From the NCBI GenBank assembly GCA_017743605.1, contig JAGHYO010000039.1, forward strand, positions 1-13,863: DNA of 13,863 bases, read 5' to 3'. The DNA comes from Thermoflexus sp. GTDB taxonomy: Bacteria; Chloroflexota; Anaerolineae; Thermoflexales; Thermoflexaceae. Below the pieces are notes generated by a model. It saw nothing but the letters and a program-made list of their open reading frames with translations. It was not told the DNA's origin and did not search any database. A program made the position numbers and the translations under genes. Positions 1 to 7,812 of this stretch are shown one piece after another. Position 1 is the stretch's first letter; each line of letters begins with the position of its first letter.

Positions 1-464
1 AGCGCCTGCCCGTCCCGCGCCCGGATTGCTGCCTCCAGGCGGTCGATCAGCGCCTGGGCCTGGGGGTCGACACAAAATGCCTGAGGGGAGACCTCCTCGC
101 TCAGGAAGGCTGCGTTCACCCATCCGATCCGCCCGTCTGGCAGCCGAACCTCCATCCAGCGGGCGCCCTGAACGGTCTGCTCGCGCCCAGTATGCAGCAA
201 CCCGGTCGCGTCCGGCGGCAGGTCGGCCAGGATTGGCTGATCTGGACCCGGTCCCGCGCGCACGGGGAGCTGGTCTATCGGCGGAACCAGCACCACCGCG
301 AGGGGCCGGAGCGGCGGAGGGGGCGTGGGAGTGGACATCCCGGTGGGCGTGGCCGTCGGCGCCTGCAGCGGCAAAGCGGGCGTCGGGCTCGGCGTCCCTC
401 CGGCCTGGCAAGCCACAAGCAATCCGGCAATGCTGACAACCATAAGCCCGCCAAGGGATTTCAT
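1..464 (-). CDS. SH3-domain lipoprotein, 3' end cut by the window edge
   Basis: An open frame of 154 codons runs from an ATG at 464 off the left edge with no stop. The first 19 residues are a lipoprotein signal peptide: Lys2, a hydrophobic stretch, then the lipobox LVAC with the lipidated cysteine at 19. A Pro/Thr-rich linker (about residues 22-54) follows. Residues 67-121 look like a bacterial SH3 (SH3_3-type) domain, with PVRAGPG at the start and the DGRIGWV signature at 110-116. The start has a good ribosome site (GGAGGG, about 7 bases upstream) and lies 17 bases after the vapC stop, so it may be cotranscribed with the toxin-antitoxin pair. Secreted SH3 domains generally bind cell-wall or protein ligands. 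A further C-terminal domain beyond residue 154 is expected but not visible. The SH3 call is fairly secure; the biological role is not. Confidence 0.8.
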   Translation of the reverse strand, partial: MKSLGGLMVVSIAGLLVACQAGGTPSPTPALPLQAPTATPTGMSTPTPPPPLRPLAVVLVPPIDQLPVRAGPGPDQPILADLPPDATGLLHTGREQTVQGARWMEVRLPDGRIGWVNAAFLSEEVSPQAFCVDPQAQALIDRLEAAIRARDGQA

Positions 465-481
465 GAGAACGCCCTCCGCAT

Positions 482-877
482 TTAGCGATTGGGTAAAACA
501 CGCACCGCGCGTGTGTTCAGAATTCGTTCATCAGCTGTCACCAGGGTTAGATCATAAACGAGCGCCGTGGCCACCAAGAATCGATCCACTGGGTCCTGGT
601 AGGGAAGATTCACATGGCGGCTTTGAATGGCCACTTCCCCGGTGAGAGGGGCTTCTCGAAAAGGCACGATGCTGAGCGCCTGTCTGATCCACGTTGAAGG
701 CTCTGGGCGAAGGACCACACGACCTTTTTCCGCGAGAATTAGAACCTCCCAGACCATGATTGGAGATAACCATAGCTCATTTGTAGGATCTTGGAGCACG
801 CGGGCCACAGCCGGGGTCAAACGTCCGGGCTCCAGAAGGCTCCAAAGGAAAATATGCGTGTCCAGTAACAGTTTCAT
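482..877 (-). CDS. vapC: VapC-type PIN-domain toxin
   Basis: This 131-residue protein has the usual length of a VapC ribonuclease. The PIN acidic residues are all visible: Asp6 in LLLDTHIFLW, Glu44 in MVWEVLILAEKG, Asp95/Asp98 in YQDPVDRFLVATA and Asp116 in TADERI. The family cleaves RNA (often tRNA or rRNA) using Mg2+ held by these acids and is blocked by its cognate antitoxin. The frame is open 30 codons further upstream, but the ATG at 877 is chosen because the protein then starts directly with the canonical beta strand and overlaps the antitoxin stop in an ATGA (874-877), the typical arrangement of translationally coupled TA pairs. Nothing suggests inactivation. Confidence 0.93.
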   Translation of the reverse strand: MKLLLDTHIFLWSLLEPGRLTPAVARVLQDPTNELWLSPIMVWEVLILAEKGRVVLRPEPSTWIRQALSIVPFREAPLTGEVAIQSRHVNLPYQDPVDRFLVATALVYDLTLVTADERILNTRAVRVLPNR

Positions 878-1116
878 TCCCGGAGGACTTCCCACTCTTG
901 TTCGTTTGTAGCAGGGCTTAGAATATCGCCAACAATCTTTCCGGTTTCTTGGAGAGCGCCTAACCATGAGGTGGGCCGCTCAGAGATGGGAGGTGGCAAG
1001 ATCTGAGCGAGGGGTTCCCCGTGGCGCGTCACCAGGATTGGCTCTCCGGTGCGTTTCACGCGCTCCAGGAAATCCAAAAAGCGGGCTCGAAGTTTCGAGA
1101 TCGGAACTCGCTCCAC
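874..1116 (-). CDS. vapB: Phd/YefM-like antitoxin of the VapBC pair
   Basis: An 80-residue protein starts at a GTG (1116) with a GGAGAG ribosome site six bases upstream. Residues 1-41 match the Phd/YefM-type antitoxin fold: the ISKLRARFLDFLERVKRTG helix region, then the strand ILVTRHGEPLAQILP. The C-terminal half (about 42-80) is the part that normally wraps the toxin. The gene is immediately upstream of the PIN toxin and overlaps it by four bases, so the pair should be translated together. Antitoxins of this type bind DNA and repress their own promoter, and a palindrome at the -35 box (1167-1180) is a candidate operator. 'VapB' is used functionally; by fold it is Phd/YefM rather than AbrB. 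Confidence 0.9.
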   Translation of the reverse strand: MERVPISKLRARFLDFLERVKRTGEPILVTRHGEPLAQILPPPISERPTSWLGALQETGKIVGDILSPATNEQEWEVLRE

Positions 1117-1151
1117 AATTACTCTCCAGGCAGAGCTTCAGATCCACGCGC

Positions 1152-1180
1152 ATCGTAGCATGATCTTTGACAGCGGTCAA
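1152..1180 (-). promoter_or_regulatory. sigma70-like promoter of the vapBC pair
   Basis: Read on the minus strand, TTGACC (1180-1175) and TACGAT (1157-1152) are separated by exactly 17 bases and lie about 36 bases upstream of the vapB GTG. Both hexamers match the consensus at five and four of six positions. The predicted transcription start is near 1145. No experimental evidence is available; the call rests on spacing and position. Confidence 0.6.
1167..1180. repeat. Palindrome TTGAC-AGCG-GTCAA overlapping the vapB -35 box
   Basis: A perfect inverted repeat with 5-base arms and a 4-base centre covers the -35 hexamer of the vapB promoter. It also presents a consensus TTGACA on the plus strand, although no well-spaced -10 box follows in that direction. 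Its position fits an operator for the antitoxin or the VapBC complex, which is inference. Confidence 0.4.
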
Positions 1181-1252
1181 GGCCCTTAACGCGGGCTAGG
1201 ATTGGAGGTGAGATCTCCCAGAGGATCCCCTGGATATTCGGTGAGGTGTAAA

Positions 1253-1477
1253 ATGGCTCGCGTGCGGTGCTATGCGGGCTCAACCTATCCGGAGCGCCCA
1301 GAGGCTTTTGAATGGGAGGGAGTGGAGAAGCAGGTCGCCCAGATCCTCCGCCGGTGGCGGACCCCAGAGGCCATCGGGTTCCGGGTGCGCACAGAGGACG
1401 GCATGCGCTTCGATCTCATTTATGATCCTCGATGGGATCAGTGGGCGGTGATCCCGCTGACAGCTCCTCCGCCCTGA
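1253..1477 (+). CDS. Small conserved-looking protein of unknown function
   Basis: The ATG at 1253 is preceded by GAGGTG at a good distance and gives a 74-residue protein. An in-frame TTG at 1202 would extend it by 17 residues of unconvincing composition. The protein is rich in aromatic and charged residues: RCYAGSTYPERPEAFEWEG at the start, an ILRRWRTPEAIGFRVRTEDG middle, then RFDLIYDPRWDQWAVIPL. It has no signal peptide, membrane segment or metal-binding motif. The alternation of hydrophobic and polar residues suggests a small mostly-beta domain. It stands alone on the plus strand, divergent from vapBC, and its last 62 bases overlap the 3' end of the convergent membrane-protein gene. I do not recognise a named family. 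Confidence 0.7.
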   Translation: MARVRCYAGSTYPERPEAFEWEGVEKQVAQILRRWRTPEAIGFRVRTEDGMRFDLIYDPRWDQWAVIPLTAPPP

Positions 1478-2606
1478 TGGCGTTCCCGCGGGGACGCAGC
1501 AGCAGGAAGGCCAGGCTGTAGCCGGCTCCGGCGATGGGGATGGCGAAGACGAACCCCCAGAACCCGAACAGGCGCACCCCGATTAGGACGGCGATCAGAG
1601 TGAGCAGGGGCGGCAGTCCAGTGGCTTCCCCCAGCATACGGGGCGCCAGGAAATGAAAGAGAACCTGCTGGTAGATGAGCAGGATCAGCCACATCCAGAG
1701 CCCTGCGGTCCACGCACCCTGAAGCCAGAGCGTCAGGGGTGGGCCCCAGAGGGCGATGGGCGCCCCGATGATGGGGATCAGGATGATGAGGGCGCAAAGC
1801 AGCGCGATGAGCCCGGCGAAAGGCGCCTCGAAGGCCAGCATCACCAAGAAGGTCACCAGTCCGTTGATGAGCGCAATCAGGAGCTGCCCTCGCAGGAACC
1901 CCCCGAAGGTGCGATCCAGGATCTGCGCGGTGGTGCGAATCTCTTTGTGGTGGTGGGGCGGGATCAAAGAAAGGATCCGTTGGGAGATGTTGCGCCAGTC
2001 CAGCATGGTGTAGTAGCTCAGGGCCAGGATCAGCAGGAACTCCACCACGCCCCCGCCGACCTGTCGTGCGGTCTCCACCAGGACGGGGAAGAGCCATCCG
2101 GCCCCCCGGCGCCCCAGATCCTGCCAGGCCTCCCGGGAGGGCAGGAAGGTCAGGGCCTCGGGCGGGATGTTCAGCCGCACGGCGAGCTCCCGTTGCAGCC
2201 GGACCATTTCCTCCGGCAGGTGCTGGAGCCGTTGGGGGAGGAGGGCGGCTAGGTCCAGGGCTTGCCGGATCAGGAGGGGCATGCCCAGCATGAGGGCCAG
2301 TAGGAGCAGGCCTAGAAGGCCGGTGTAGATCAGCGTGGCGCCCAGCGCGTAGGGGATGCGGAGGCAAGCGAGGCGGCGCAGCGCAGGAGGCGCCTCCTGC
2401 TGAACCAGACGATCCAGCCACGCCTTCGGGAACAGCCCGCTGTCGAACCAGGCAACCACCGGGTGCAGGATATAGGCCAGCAGCCAGGCCAGAGCCAGCA
2501 TGCGGGCCAGGTCGGCAAACAGGTGGAACAGCTGCCAGAGCCGCTCGCTGATGTAGATCAGCGCCGCCAGGCTGATCAGGATCAGCACGAGGCGCGGGAT
2601 GCGCAC
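1416..2606 (-). CDS. AI-2E family transporter-like membrane protein
   Basis: A 396-residue polytopic membrane protein of about the family's usual length (PF01594 type, formerly UPF0118). Hydrophobic segments lie near residues 4-26, 33-52, 87-113, 186-202, 241-260, 262-292, 297-320 and 333-369. The long soluble loop between about 114 and 185 and the conserved-looking stretch FGGFLRGQLLIALINGL (235-251) followed by IPIIGAPIALWGPP (277-290) are typical. Members have been linked to export of autoinducer-2 or to Na+/H+ exchange, so the substrate cannot be told here. The start is a GTG at 2606 with a weak AGGGG site about nine bases upstream. It begins 87 bases after the MoeA-like gene on the same strand and may or may not share its transcript. 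The 3' end overlaps the convergent small gene by 62 bases. Confidence 0.88.
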   Translation of the reverse strand: MRIPRLVLILISLAALIYISERLWQLFHLFADLARMLALAWLLAYILHPVVAWFDSGLFPKAWLDRLVQQEAPPALRRLACLRIPYALGATLIYTGLLGLLLLALMLGMPLLIRQALDLAALLPQRLQHLPEEMVRLQRELAVRLNIPPEALTFLPSREAWQDLGRRGAGWLFPVLVETARQVGGGVVEFLLILALSYYTMLDWRNISQRILSLIPPHHHKEIRTTAQILDRTFGGFLRGQLLIALINGLVTFLVMLAFEAPFAGLIALLCALIILIPIIGAPIALWGPPLTLWLQGAWTAGLWMWLILLIYQQVLFHFLAPRMLGEATGLPPLLTLIAVLIGVRLFGFWGFVFAIPIAGAGYSLAFLLLRPRGNAIRAEELSAGSPPTDPIEDHK

Positions 2607-2693
2607 GCGTCGGTGCCCCTGAAGAGGGTTCCAGATGGATTTTACCGGCTTCCCCGAGCGGAAGCGGAGCCTCCTGGGGGGAACGACTTGGCC

Positions 2694-3713
2694 TCAGGGA
2701 GAAGTCCCAAGGAAGCGAGGAGCCGGACGCTCCTCCACGTCTTCGAGGAGCCCGCCGTGCCCCATCGCGGCGATCTCCTCGCGGCTGAGCCGTAGGCCGG
2801 CCATCAAGCGCGGGATCACCCAGTCCACCACGTTCCGATGCCGGCTCCGGGCGCAACCCGGCGCCCCCAGGATCGGGATCTTCCCCCGATAGGCGATGAG
2901 GAGGAGGTTCCCCGGATCGACAGGGGCGCCGAAGGCCTCCACAGCCCCACCGATCCGCCGGATGGCGCGAGGGGCGACGTCCTCCTCGTCCATGATCGCC
3001 GTCTCCCCCGCCAGGATCAGGAAGTCCGCCCCTTGCCGGAGGGCGGCTTCCATCGCATGAGACAGCTCCGCTTCCTCGTGTCGCACGGCCTGGACCCCGA
3101 GCCATATCCCACTGCACGCGGCCACCCGCTCCCGGAGGGGCGCTTCGAAATCGGCGATCAGCCGGGGCCAGACGGCGGGGTGGCCGGAAAGGATCAGGGC
3201 AACGCGGTAGGGCTGGAAGGGGTGGACGCCCATGAGCGGACCGTTGGCCTGAAGCAGTGCCTCCGCTCGAGCCACGATCGCCTCCGGCAGGGCGAAGGGG
3301 ATGATCTTGAGGCTGGCGACGATCTGGCGGGCCTGCACCACGCTTCCTCGCGTTAGGGTCGCCAGGGTGACCCCGGGGAGGCGGTTCAGCTGGGCCAGCC
3401 GGTCAGGTTCGACGATGAACACCCCTGCCGCGTCCGCGAGGAAGTTCACCCGTCCCCCCGCGGCCGGCATCGGGCGCAAGCCGGGTCCCTTGCAGGCCCG
3501 GGCGATGCGGCGAGCCGCCTCTTCCTCCCCGATGTCGCCGGGCTCCAGCTCGGCGACCACGATCTCCCGATATCCTTCCGCCCGGAGGCGGGCGACGTCC
3601 TCCGGCGTCAGGCGCCGGCCCTTGCGGAAGATGCGGTTCCCTTGGGCGTCCGCGAGGTTATGAGCCAGAATGCGCCCGACGGCCTCTTCGATGGGGACCG
3701 GGCCGAACTTCAT
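2694..3713 (-). CDS. MoeA-like molybdopterin-binding protein
   Basis: A 339-residue protein. The frame is open further upstream, but the ATG at 3713 is chosen because it overlaps the XdhC stop in ATGA (3710-3713) and begins at the conserved MKFGPVPIEEAVGRILAHNL. Residues 1-60 resemble the MoeA N-terminal region, with GNRIFRKGRRLTPEDVARLR at 25-44. Residues about 168-300 look like a MoCF/MoeA molybdopterin-binding fold: VALILSGHP, then FLILAGETAIMDEEDVAPRAI (231-251), GAPVDPGNLLLIA (262-274) and ILGAPGCARSRHRN (281-294), which occupy the positions of the MoeA GGTS, P-G and GLPGNP motifs but diverge from them. It probably handles molybdopterin for the Mo hydroxylase encoded nearby. The cytidylyltransferase domain (MocA type) often found in such loci is absent. 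It is unlikely to be a housekeeping MoeA because it is short and divergent. Confidence 0.82.
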   Translation of the reverse strand: MKFGPVPIEEAVGRILAHNLADAQGNRIFRKGRRLTPEDVARLRAEGYREIVVAELEPGDIGEEEAARRIARACKGPGLRPMPAAGGRVNFLADAAGVFIVEPDRLAQLNRLPGVTLATLTRGSVVQARQIVASLKIIPFALPEAIVARAEALLQANGPLMGVHPFQPYRVALILSGHPAVWPRLIADFEAPLRERVAACSGIWLGVQAVRHEEAELSHAMEAALRQGADFLILAGETAIMDEEDVAPRAIRRIGGAVEAFGAPVDPGNLLLIAYRGKIPILGAPGCARSRHRNVVDWVIPRLMAGLRLSREEIAAMGHGGLLEDVEERPAPRFLGTSP

Positions 3714-4474
3714 GCGGGGACCTCCTGGTCTTCCGGGGCGCGGACGTGGGGGATCCGGCGGTTCCACTCGGCGATGATCTCCGCCATGATGCTCAGGGCG
3801 ATCTCCTCCGGGGTCCGCGCGCCGATATCCAGCCCGATGGGGGCATGGAGCCGGGCCAGCGTGGCCTCGTCCAGCCCTTTGCGGCGGAGGCGCTCCAGTC
3901 GGCGGGCGTTGGTCTTGCGGCTGCCCAGGGCCCCCACATAGAAGGCAGGGCTCTGCAGGGCGGCGATCACCGCCGGATCATCCAGTTTGGGGTCGTGGGT
4001 GAGGACGGCCACAGCAGTGTGCGGGGTGATCCGCTCGGGAAGCGCTTCGTCCGGCCAGGCGTGGATGATCCGATCCGCGTGGGGGAAGCGCTCTGGGGTG
4101 GCGAAGGCCCGGCGGGGATCGATAAGATAGACCCGCCAGCCCAGGACCTTGGCGAGGGCCGTCAGGGCGATGCCGATGTGGGTGCCCCCTACGATGAGGA
4201 GGAGGGGTGGGGGCACGTGGGATTCGATGTAGATCTCCACTTCGCCCTCTGGCGTGGAGAGATTCACAGTTCCGGACTGGCCGAGGGCCAGATAGCGCCG
4301 CGCGATCTCCTGAACCCGGGGATCCAGCTCCGGATGCCCAGCCTCCAGGCCGTCCCCGGCGGCCTCCACAATCCATTTGGCGCCCAGCCAGGCCTCCGGC
4401 CCCCGGATCAATGTGGCCACCGCGATGGCCTCCTCTCGGCGGATTGCCTCCTGCACCCGCTCGAACCAGTTCAT
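3710..4474 (-). CDS. XdhC family protein with Rossmann domain (CoxF-like)
   Basis: A 254-residue protein starting at an ATG with an AAGGAGG site upstream. Residues about 88-235 form the XdhC C-terminal Rossmann domain: LLLIVGGTHIGIAL (91-104), the strand VYLIDPR ending in Asp119, AVLTHDPKLDD (156-166), YVGALGSRKTNARR (179-192) and PIGLDIGARTPEEIALSIMAEI (212-233). The family binds the molybdenum cofactor, helps its sulfuration and delivers it to xanthine dehydrogenase or CO dehydrogenase type enzymes. The N-terminal 85 residues resemble a degenerate XdhC/CoxI domain lacking the SGGC motif, which instead is present in the separate upstream small protein. It overlaps the MoeA-like gene by four bases and follows the small CoxI-type gene by 21 bases, so the three are clearly one operon. 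Confidence 0.9.
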   Translation of the reverse strand: MNWFERVQEAIRREEAIAVATLIRGPEAWLGAKWIVEAAGDGLEAGHPELDPRVQEIARRYLALGQSGTVNLSTPEGEVEIYIESHVPPPLLLIVGGTHIGIALTALAKVLGWRVYLIDPRRAFATPERFPHADRIIHAWPDEALPERITPHTAVAVLTHDPKLDDPAVIAALQSPAFYVGALGSRKTNARRLERLRRKGLDEATLARLHAPIGLDIGARTPEEIALSIMAEIIAEWNRRIPHVRAPEDQEVPA

Positions 4475-4495
4475 GGCCTCCGCCTCCTTGTATGT

Positions 4496-4807
4496 TCAGG
4501 GAAGGGGCTCGATGAAGACCTCGATGGTGCCCCCACAGGCCAGGCCTACGTCCCAGGCCATTTCGTCGCTGATCCCGAAGCGGACCAGGCGAGGGCGGCC
4601 GGTGCGGAGCACCTCCTGGGCGATCTCGAAGACGGTCCCCTCTACGCAGCCGCCGCTCACCGAACCGGCCATCTCCCCGCTGGAGGAGACCGCCATCTTG
4701 GCCCCCACGTCCCGCGGGGCGGAGCCGATGACCTTCACCACTGTCGCCAGGGCGACCTGTTCCCCTCGCCCTTTCCATTGCTTGATCGCTTCCAGCACCT
4801 CTTGCAT
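4496..4807 (-). CDS. Stand-alone XdhC/CoxI N-terminal domain protein
   Basis: A 103-residue protein made of a single XdhC_CoxI-type domain (PF02625 style). Visible hallmarks are VALATVVKVIGSAPRDVGAKM (18-38), the SVSGGCVEGTV loop with Cys54 (49-59) and GLACGGTIEVFIEPLP at the end (88-103) with Cys91. The ATG at 4807 has a strong GGAGG six bases upstream; the open frame continues upstream but with no domain similarity. In xanthine dehydrogenase and CO dehydrogenase systems this domain is usually fused to the Rossmann domain or paired with it. Here the two parts are separate adjacent genes, and they presumably form a heteromeric cofactor-insertion chaperone. Confidence 0.9.
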   Translation of the reverse strand: MQEVLEAIKQWKGRGEQVALATVVKVIGSAPRDVGAKMAVSSSGEMAGSVSGGCVEGTVFEIAQEVLRTGRPRLVRFGISDEMAWDVGLACGGTIEVFIEPLP

Positions 4808-4833
4808 GGAAAACCTCCAGCGGAGGGGTTGGC

Positions 4834-5400
4834 TCAAAGCCCGCGCTCGAACAGGTCCCGCACCGGATGGCAGAAGCCGGGGAGGACGTCGCTGCCGTCC
4901 AGCTCGGCGGACTCGTCGAGGAGGCGGAGGGTGCCGTCGGGCTGGAAGACGGTGACGGCGCGGCGGGCGGGGTCGACGACCCAGACCAGGCGGGTGCCGG
5001 CCTCTAACCACTGGCTGACCTTGCGGAGGAGGTCGGGGTAGCGGTCGAAGGGGGAGAGGATCTCCACAGCCAGGTCGGGGGCGCCTTCGAAGAAGCCGGC
5101 GGGGAGGCCTTCGGAGGGCAGGCGGTCAGCGCGGATGAAGGCGATATCCGCTGCCCGCACCGTGTCCGGATCCCGCCGCAGCACAAACCCTACCTCACCG
5201 ACCACAATCCGTCCCAGTCGTCGGGGGTAGACAAAAGCCCGCAGGGCTGCGGCCAGGGTGAGCTCCACATCGCCATGCAAGAAACCGGTGGGGCTCATGG
5301 GGACAAGCCTTCCCTCGATGAGTTCGTAGCGTTCTTCCTCTCCCAGGGCCAGGAGGTCTTCCGTGGTCCACGGGCGCTCCGCTTCTCGTGAGACGCTCAT
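4834..5400 (-). CDS. Uma2 family (PD-(D/E)XK-fold) protein
   Basis: A 188-residue protein of the Uma2/DUF820 family. Typical pieces in order are WTTEDLLALGEEERYELIEGRLV (11-33), GEVGFVLRRDPDTVRAADIAFI (68-89) with Asp85, the catalytic-looking PDLAVEILSP (108-117) with Asp109 and Glu113, Lys127, and RLVWVVDPARRAV (137-149). The fold is that of restriction-endonuclease-like nucleases and the active-site acids are kept, but the true function of this family is unknown; many genomes of Chloroflexota and Cyanobacteria carry dozens of copies. The ATG at 5400 (GGAGG five bases upstream) is preferred over one at 5421, which has no spaced ribosome site. It lies 27 bases after coxE and 26 bases before the CoxI-type gene, so it is embedded in the accessory operon although no link to Mo enzymes is known. 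Confidence 0.9.
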   Translation of the reverse strand: MSVSREAERPWTTEDLLALGEEERYELIEGRLVPMSPTGFLHGDVELTLAAALRAFVYPRRLGRIVVGEVGFVLRRDPDTVRAADIAFIRADRLPSEGLPAGFFEGAPDLAVEILSPFDRYPDLLRKVSQWLEAGTRLVWVVDPARRAVTVFQPDGTLRLLDESAELDGSDVLPGFCHPVRDLFERGL

Positions 5401-5427
5401 CGTCGCCTCCCTGGTTCCCATCCCCTG

Positions 5428-6645
5428 TCACTCTGGTTCCACGGAGGAAACCGGCCGGGCCAGCCCGGAGCGGCGCGCGGAGCGACGGGAGGGGAGCCGT
5501 TCCAGATGGGCGGCCAGCTGCTCCAGGCTGACCAGGTTGTGCACCGGCAGGAAATCGTCGATGTAGGGCAGGGCAGCCTGCATCCCACGGGTCAAGGGCT
5601 GATACCCCGGGATCCCGAGCAGGGGGTTCAGCCAGATCAAGCGATAGCATGATTTCTGAAGCCTTTCCATTTCCTGCCCCAAGAGCTTCACATCCCCACG
5701 ATCCCAGCCATCGCTGATGATCATCACCACCGCTCCGCGGCCTAGCACCCTCCGGCCCCAGTCCCGGTTGAAGACGTGCAGGCACTCCCCGATGCGGGTC
5801 CCGCCGGACCAATCCATCACCGTGCGGCTAACCTCGCGGAGGGCCTCGTCAAGATCCCGGTGGTGCAGACAGCGGGTGATGCGGGTGAGGCGGGTGCCGA
5901 AGACAAAGGTCTCCACGTGGCGCCGGGTGTGGCTTAAGGCGTGCAGGAAGTGGAGGAGCATGCGAGCGTAGCGCTCCATCGAGCCGCTGATGTCGCACAG
6001 CACCACCAGCGGCCGGGGCTTGCGCTTGCGGGTGCGCCAGAGCAAGCGCACCCATTCCCCGTAATGCCGCAGACCCCGCTGCGCTGTTCGTCGGAGGTCC
6101 ATCTGTTCCCCCTTCGGCCCGGGGCGCAGCCGGCGCGTCTCCCGTTCGTGGATCTGCCAGCGCAGACGGGCCATCAGCTGGCGGGCCAGCTGGATCTCCT
6201 CCTCGGAGAAGCGTTCGAACTGCTTGCGGCGCAGGATCTCAAGGGGGCTGTAAGTCATCGCCCGATCCGTCAGGATCATCGGCGGGGCCTCAGGGTTCTC
6301 CGATCGCGGCTCCGGGGCCGGGCGATGGCCCGCCTCCGCAGGACGGGGCCGGTTCTCCCGCCGGCGGATCGGCCCAGGGGCCGTGCCGAGGAGGCCGGGC
6401 GGGAGTTGGCCGCCCATCAGGGGGTTGCGCCAGAACCATTCGAACACCCGATCGAAGGTCTCCAGGTCCTCCCGACGGCAGACCAGGGTGCAGCGGGCGG
6501 TATGATAGAACAGCTCCCGGTTCTCCAGGGGGATCCACTCCAGTGCGCGGACGAAGGCCACGATCTGGCTGGGGGTGATGGGCACGCCGGCCGCCCGCAG
6601 CGTGCGCCCGAACCGAACGATGTGATGCATCAGGTGGCCTGACAT
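5428..6645 (-). CDS. coxE: VWA-domain protein CoxE
   Basis: A 405-residue protein of the CoxE-type VWA family. An N-terminal helical part (1-75) is followed by a Pro/Arg-rich linker (about 82-122), a second helical region containing the EEEIQLARQLMARLRW stretch (148-163), and a VWA domain from about 212. The metal-ion-dependent adhesion site is complete: DISGSM at 218-223, Thr283 in SGGTRIG and Asp312 in IISDGWDRG. In Oligotropha the CoxD ATPase and CoxE act together in maturing the Mo/Cu centre of CO dehydrogenase, so the same pairing is expected here. The start ATG has a strong GAGGAGG site. It follows the ATPase gene by 36 bases on the same strand. Confidence 0.93.
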   Translation of the reverse strand: MSGHLMHHIVRFGRTLRAAGVPITPSQIVAFVRALEWIPLENRELFYHTARCTLVCRREDLETFDRVFEWFWRNPLMGGQLPPGLLGTAPGPIRRRENRPRPAEAGHRPAPEPRSENPEAPPMILTDRAMTYSPLEILRRKQFERFSEEEIQLARQLMARLRWQIHERETRRLRPGPKGEQMDLRRTAQRGLRHYGEWVRLLWRTRKRKPRPLVVLCDISGSMERYARMLLHFLHALSHTRRHVETFVFGTRLTRITRCLHHRDLDEALREVSRTVMDWSGGTRIGECLHVFNRDWGRRVLGRGAVVMIISDGWDRGDVKLLGQEMERLQKSCYRLIWLNPLLGIPGYQPLTRGMQAALPYIDDFLPVHNLVSLEQLAAHLERLPSRRSARRSGLARPVSSVEPE

Positions 6646-6681
6646 CCCTTTGCCTCCTCAAGCGAGGCCGGTCCATGAGGA

Positions 6682-7599
<918 letters not shown>

Positions 7600-7702
7600 A
7601 AGCTCCTCCGCCCTTGTGGGATTATCTGGCCCTTCCTGCTGCAATCTGGAGGCGTGGTGTTCAGGAAGGATCCATGATGGATTTTTCGATCAACCCGACA
7701 CA

Positions 7703-7711
7703 ATTTTAGCA
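7703..7711 (-). promoter_or_regulatory. Candidate extended -10 element for the coxD accessory operon
   Basis: On the minus strand TGC-TAAAAT (7711-7703) resembles an extended -10 box and would give a start near 7696 and a leader of about 97 bases before the coxD GTG. No convincing -35 hexamer is present. A perfect small palindrome, ATCCAT-G-ATGGAT (7670-7682), lies in the leader. The accessory operon needs its own promoter because a hairpin and opposing pseudogenes separate it from coxM. The remaining 100 bases up to 7812 hold nothing else I can identify. Confidence 0.3.
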
Positions 7712-7812
7712 CCGCTCCCGGAGGCTGCGGCATAGGCTGCAAGTTCGCAATCTGCCGAAGGCCGCACGTTGTCTCGTTGCCGGAGGGCCCAGTGCACGGG
7801 GAAACGGATGGC

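Noticed and set aside
1167..1202. Plus-strand TTGACA (1167-1172) as a promoter for the small gene at 1253
   Set aside because: No -10 box occurs at an acceptable distance; the nearest TAGGAT is 24 bases away. The hexamer is better explained as part of the vapB palindrome.
1438..3117. 559-codon minus-strand open frame
   Set aside because: It is a shifted frame of the AI-2E and MoeA-like genes, dominated by Pro, Arg, Gly and Ala, and has no domain-like sequence.
3746..5041. 431-codon plus-strand open frame
   Set aside because: Antisense shadow of the XdhC, CoxI-type and Uma2 genes; no recognisable motifs or ribosome site.
7670..7682. ATCCAT-G-ATGGAT palindrome as an operator or insertion scar
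   Set aside because: Short, not repeated on the other side of the pseudogene region and not at a clear promoter; kept only as a note in the promoter entry.
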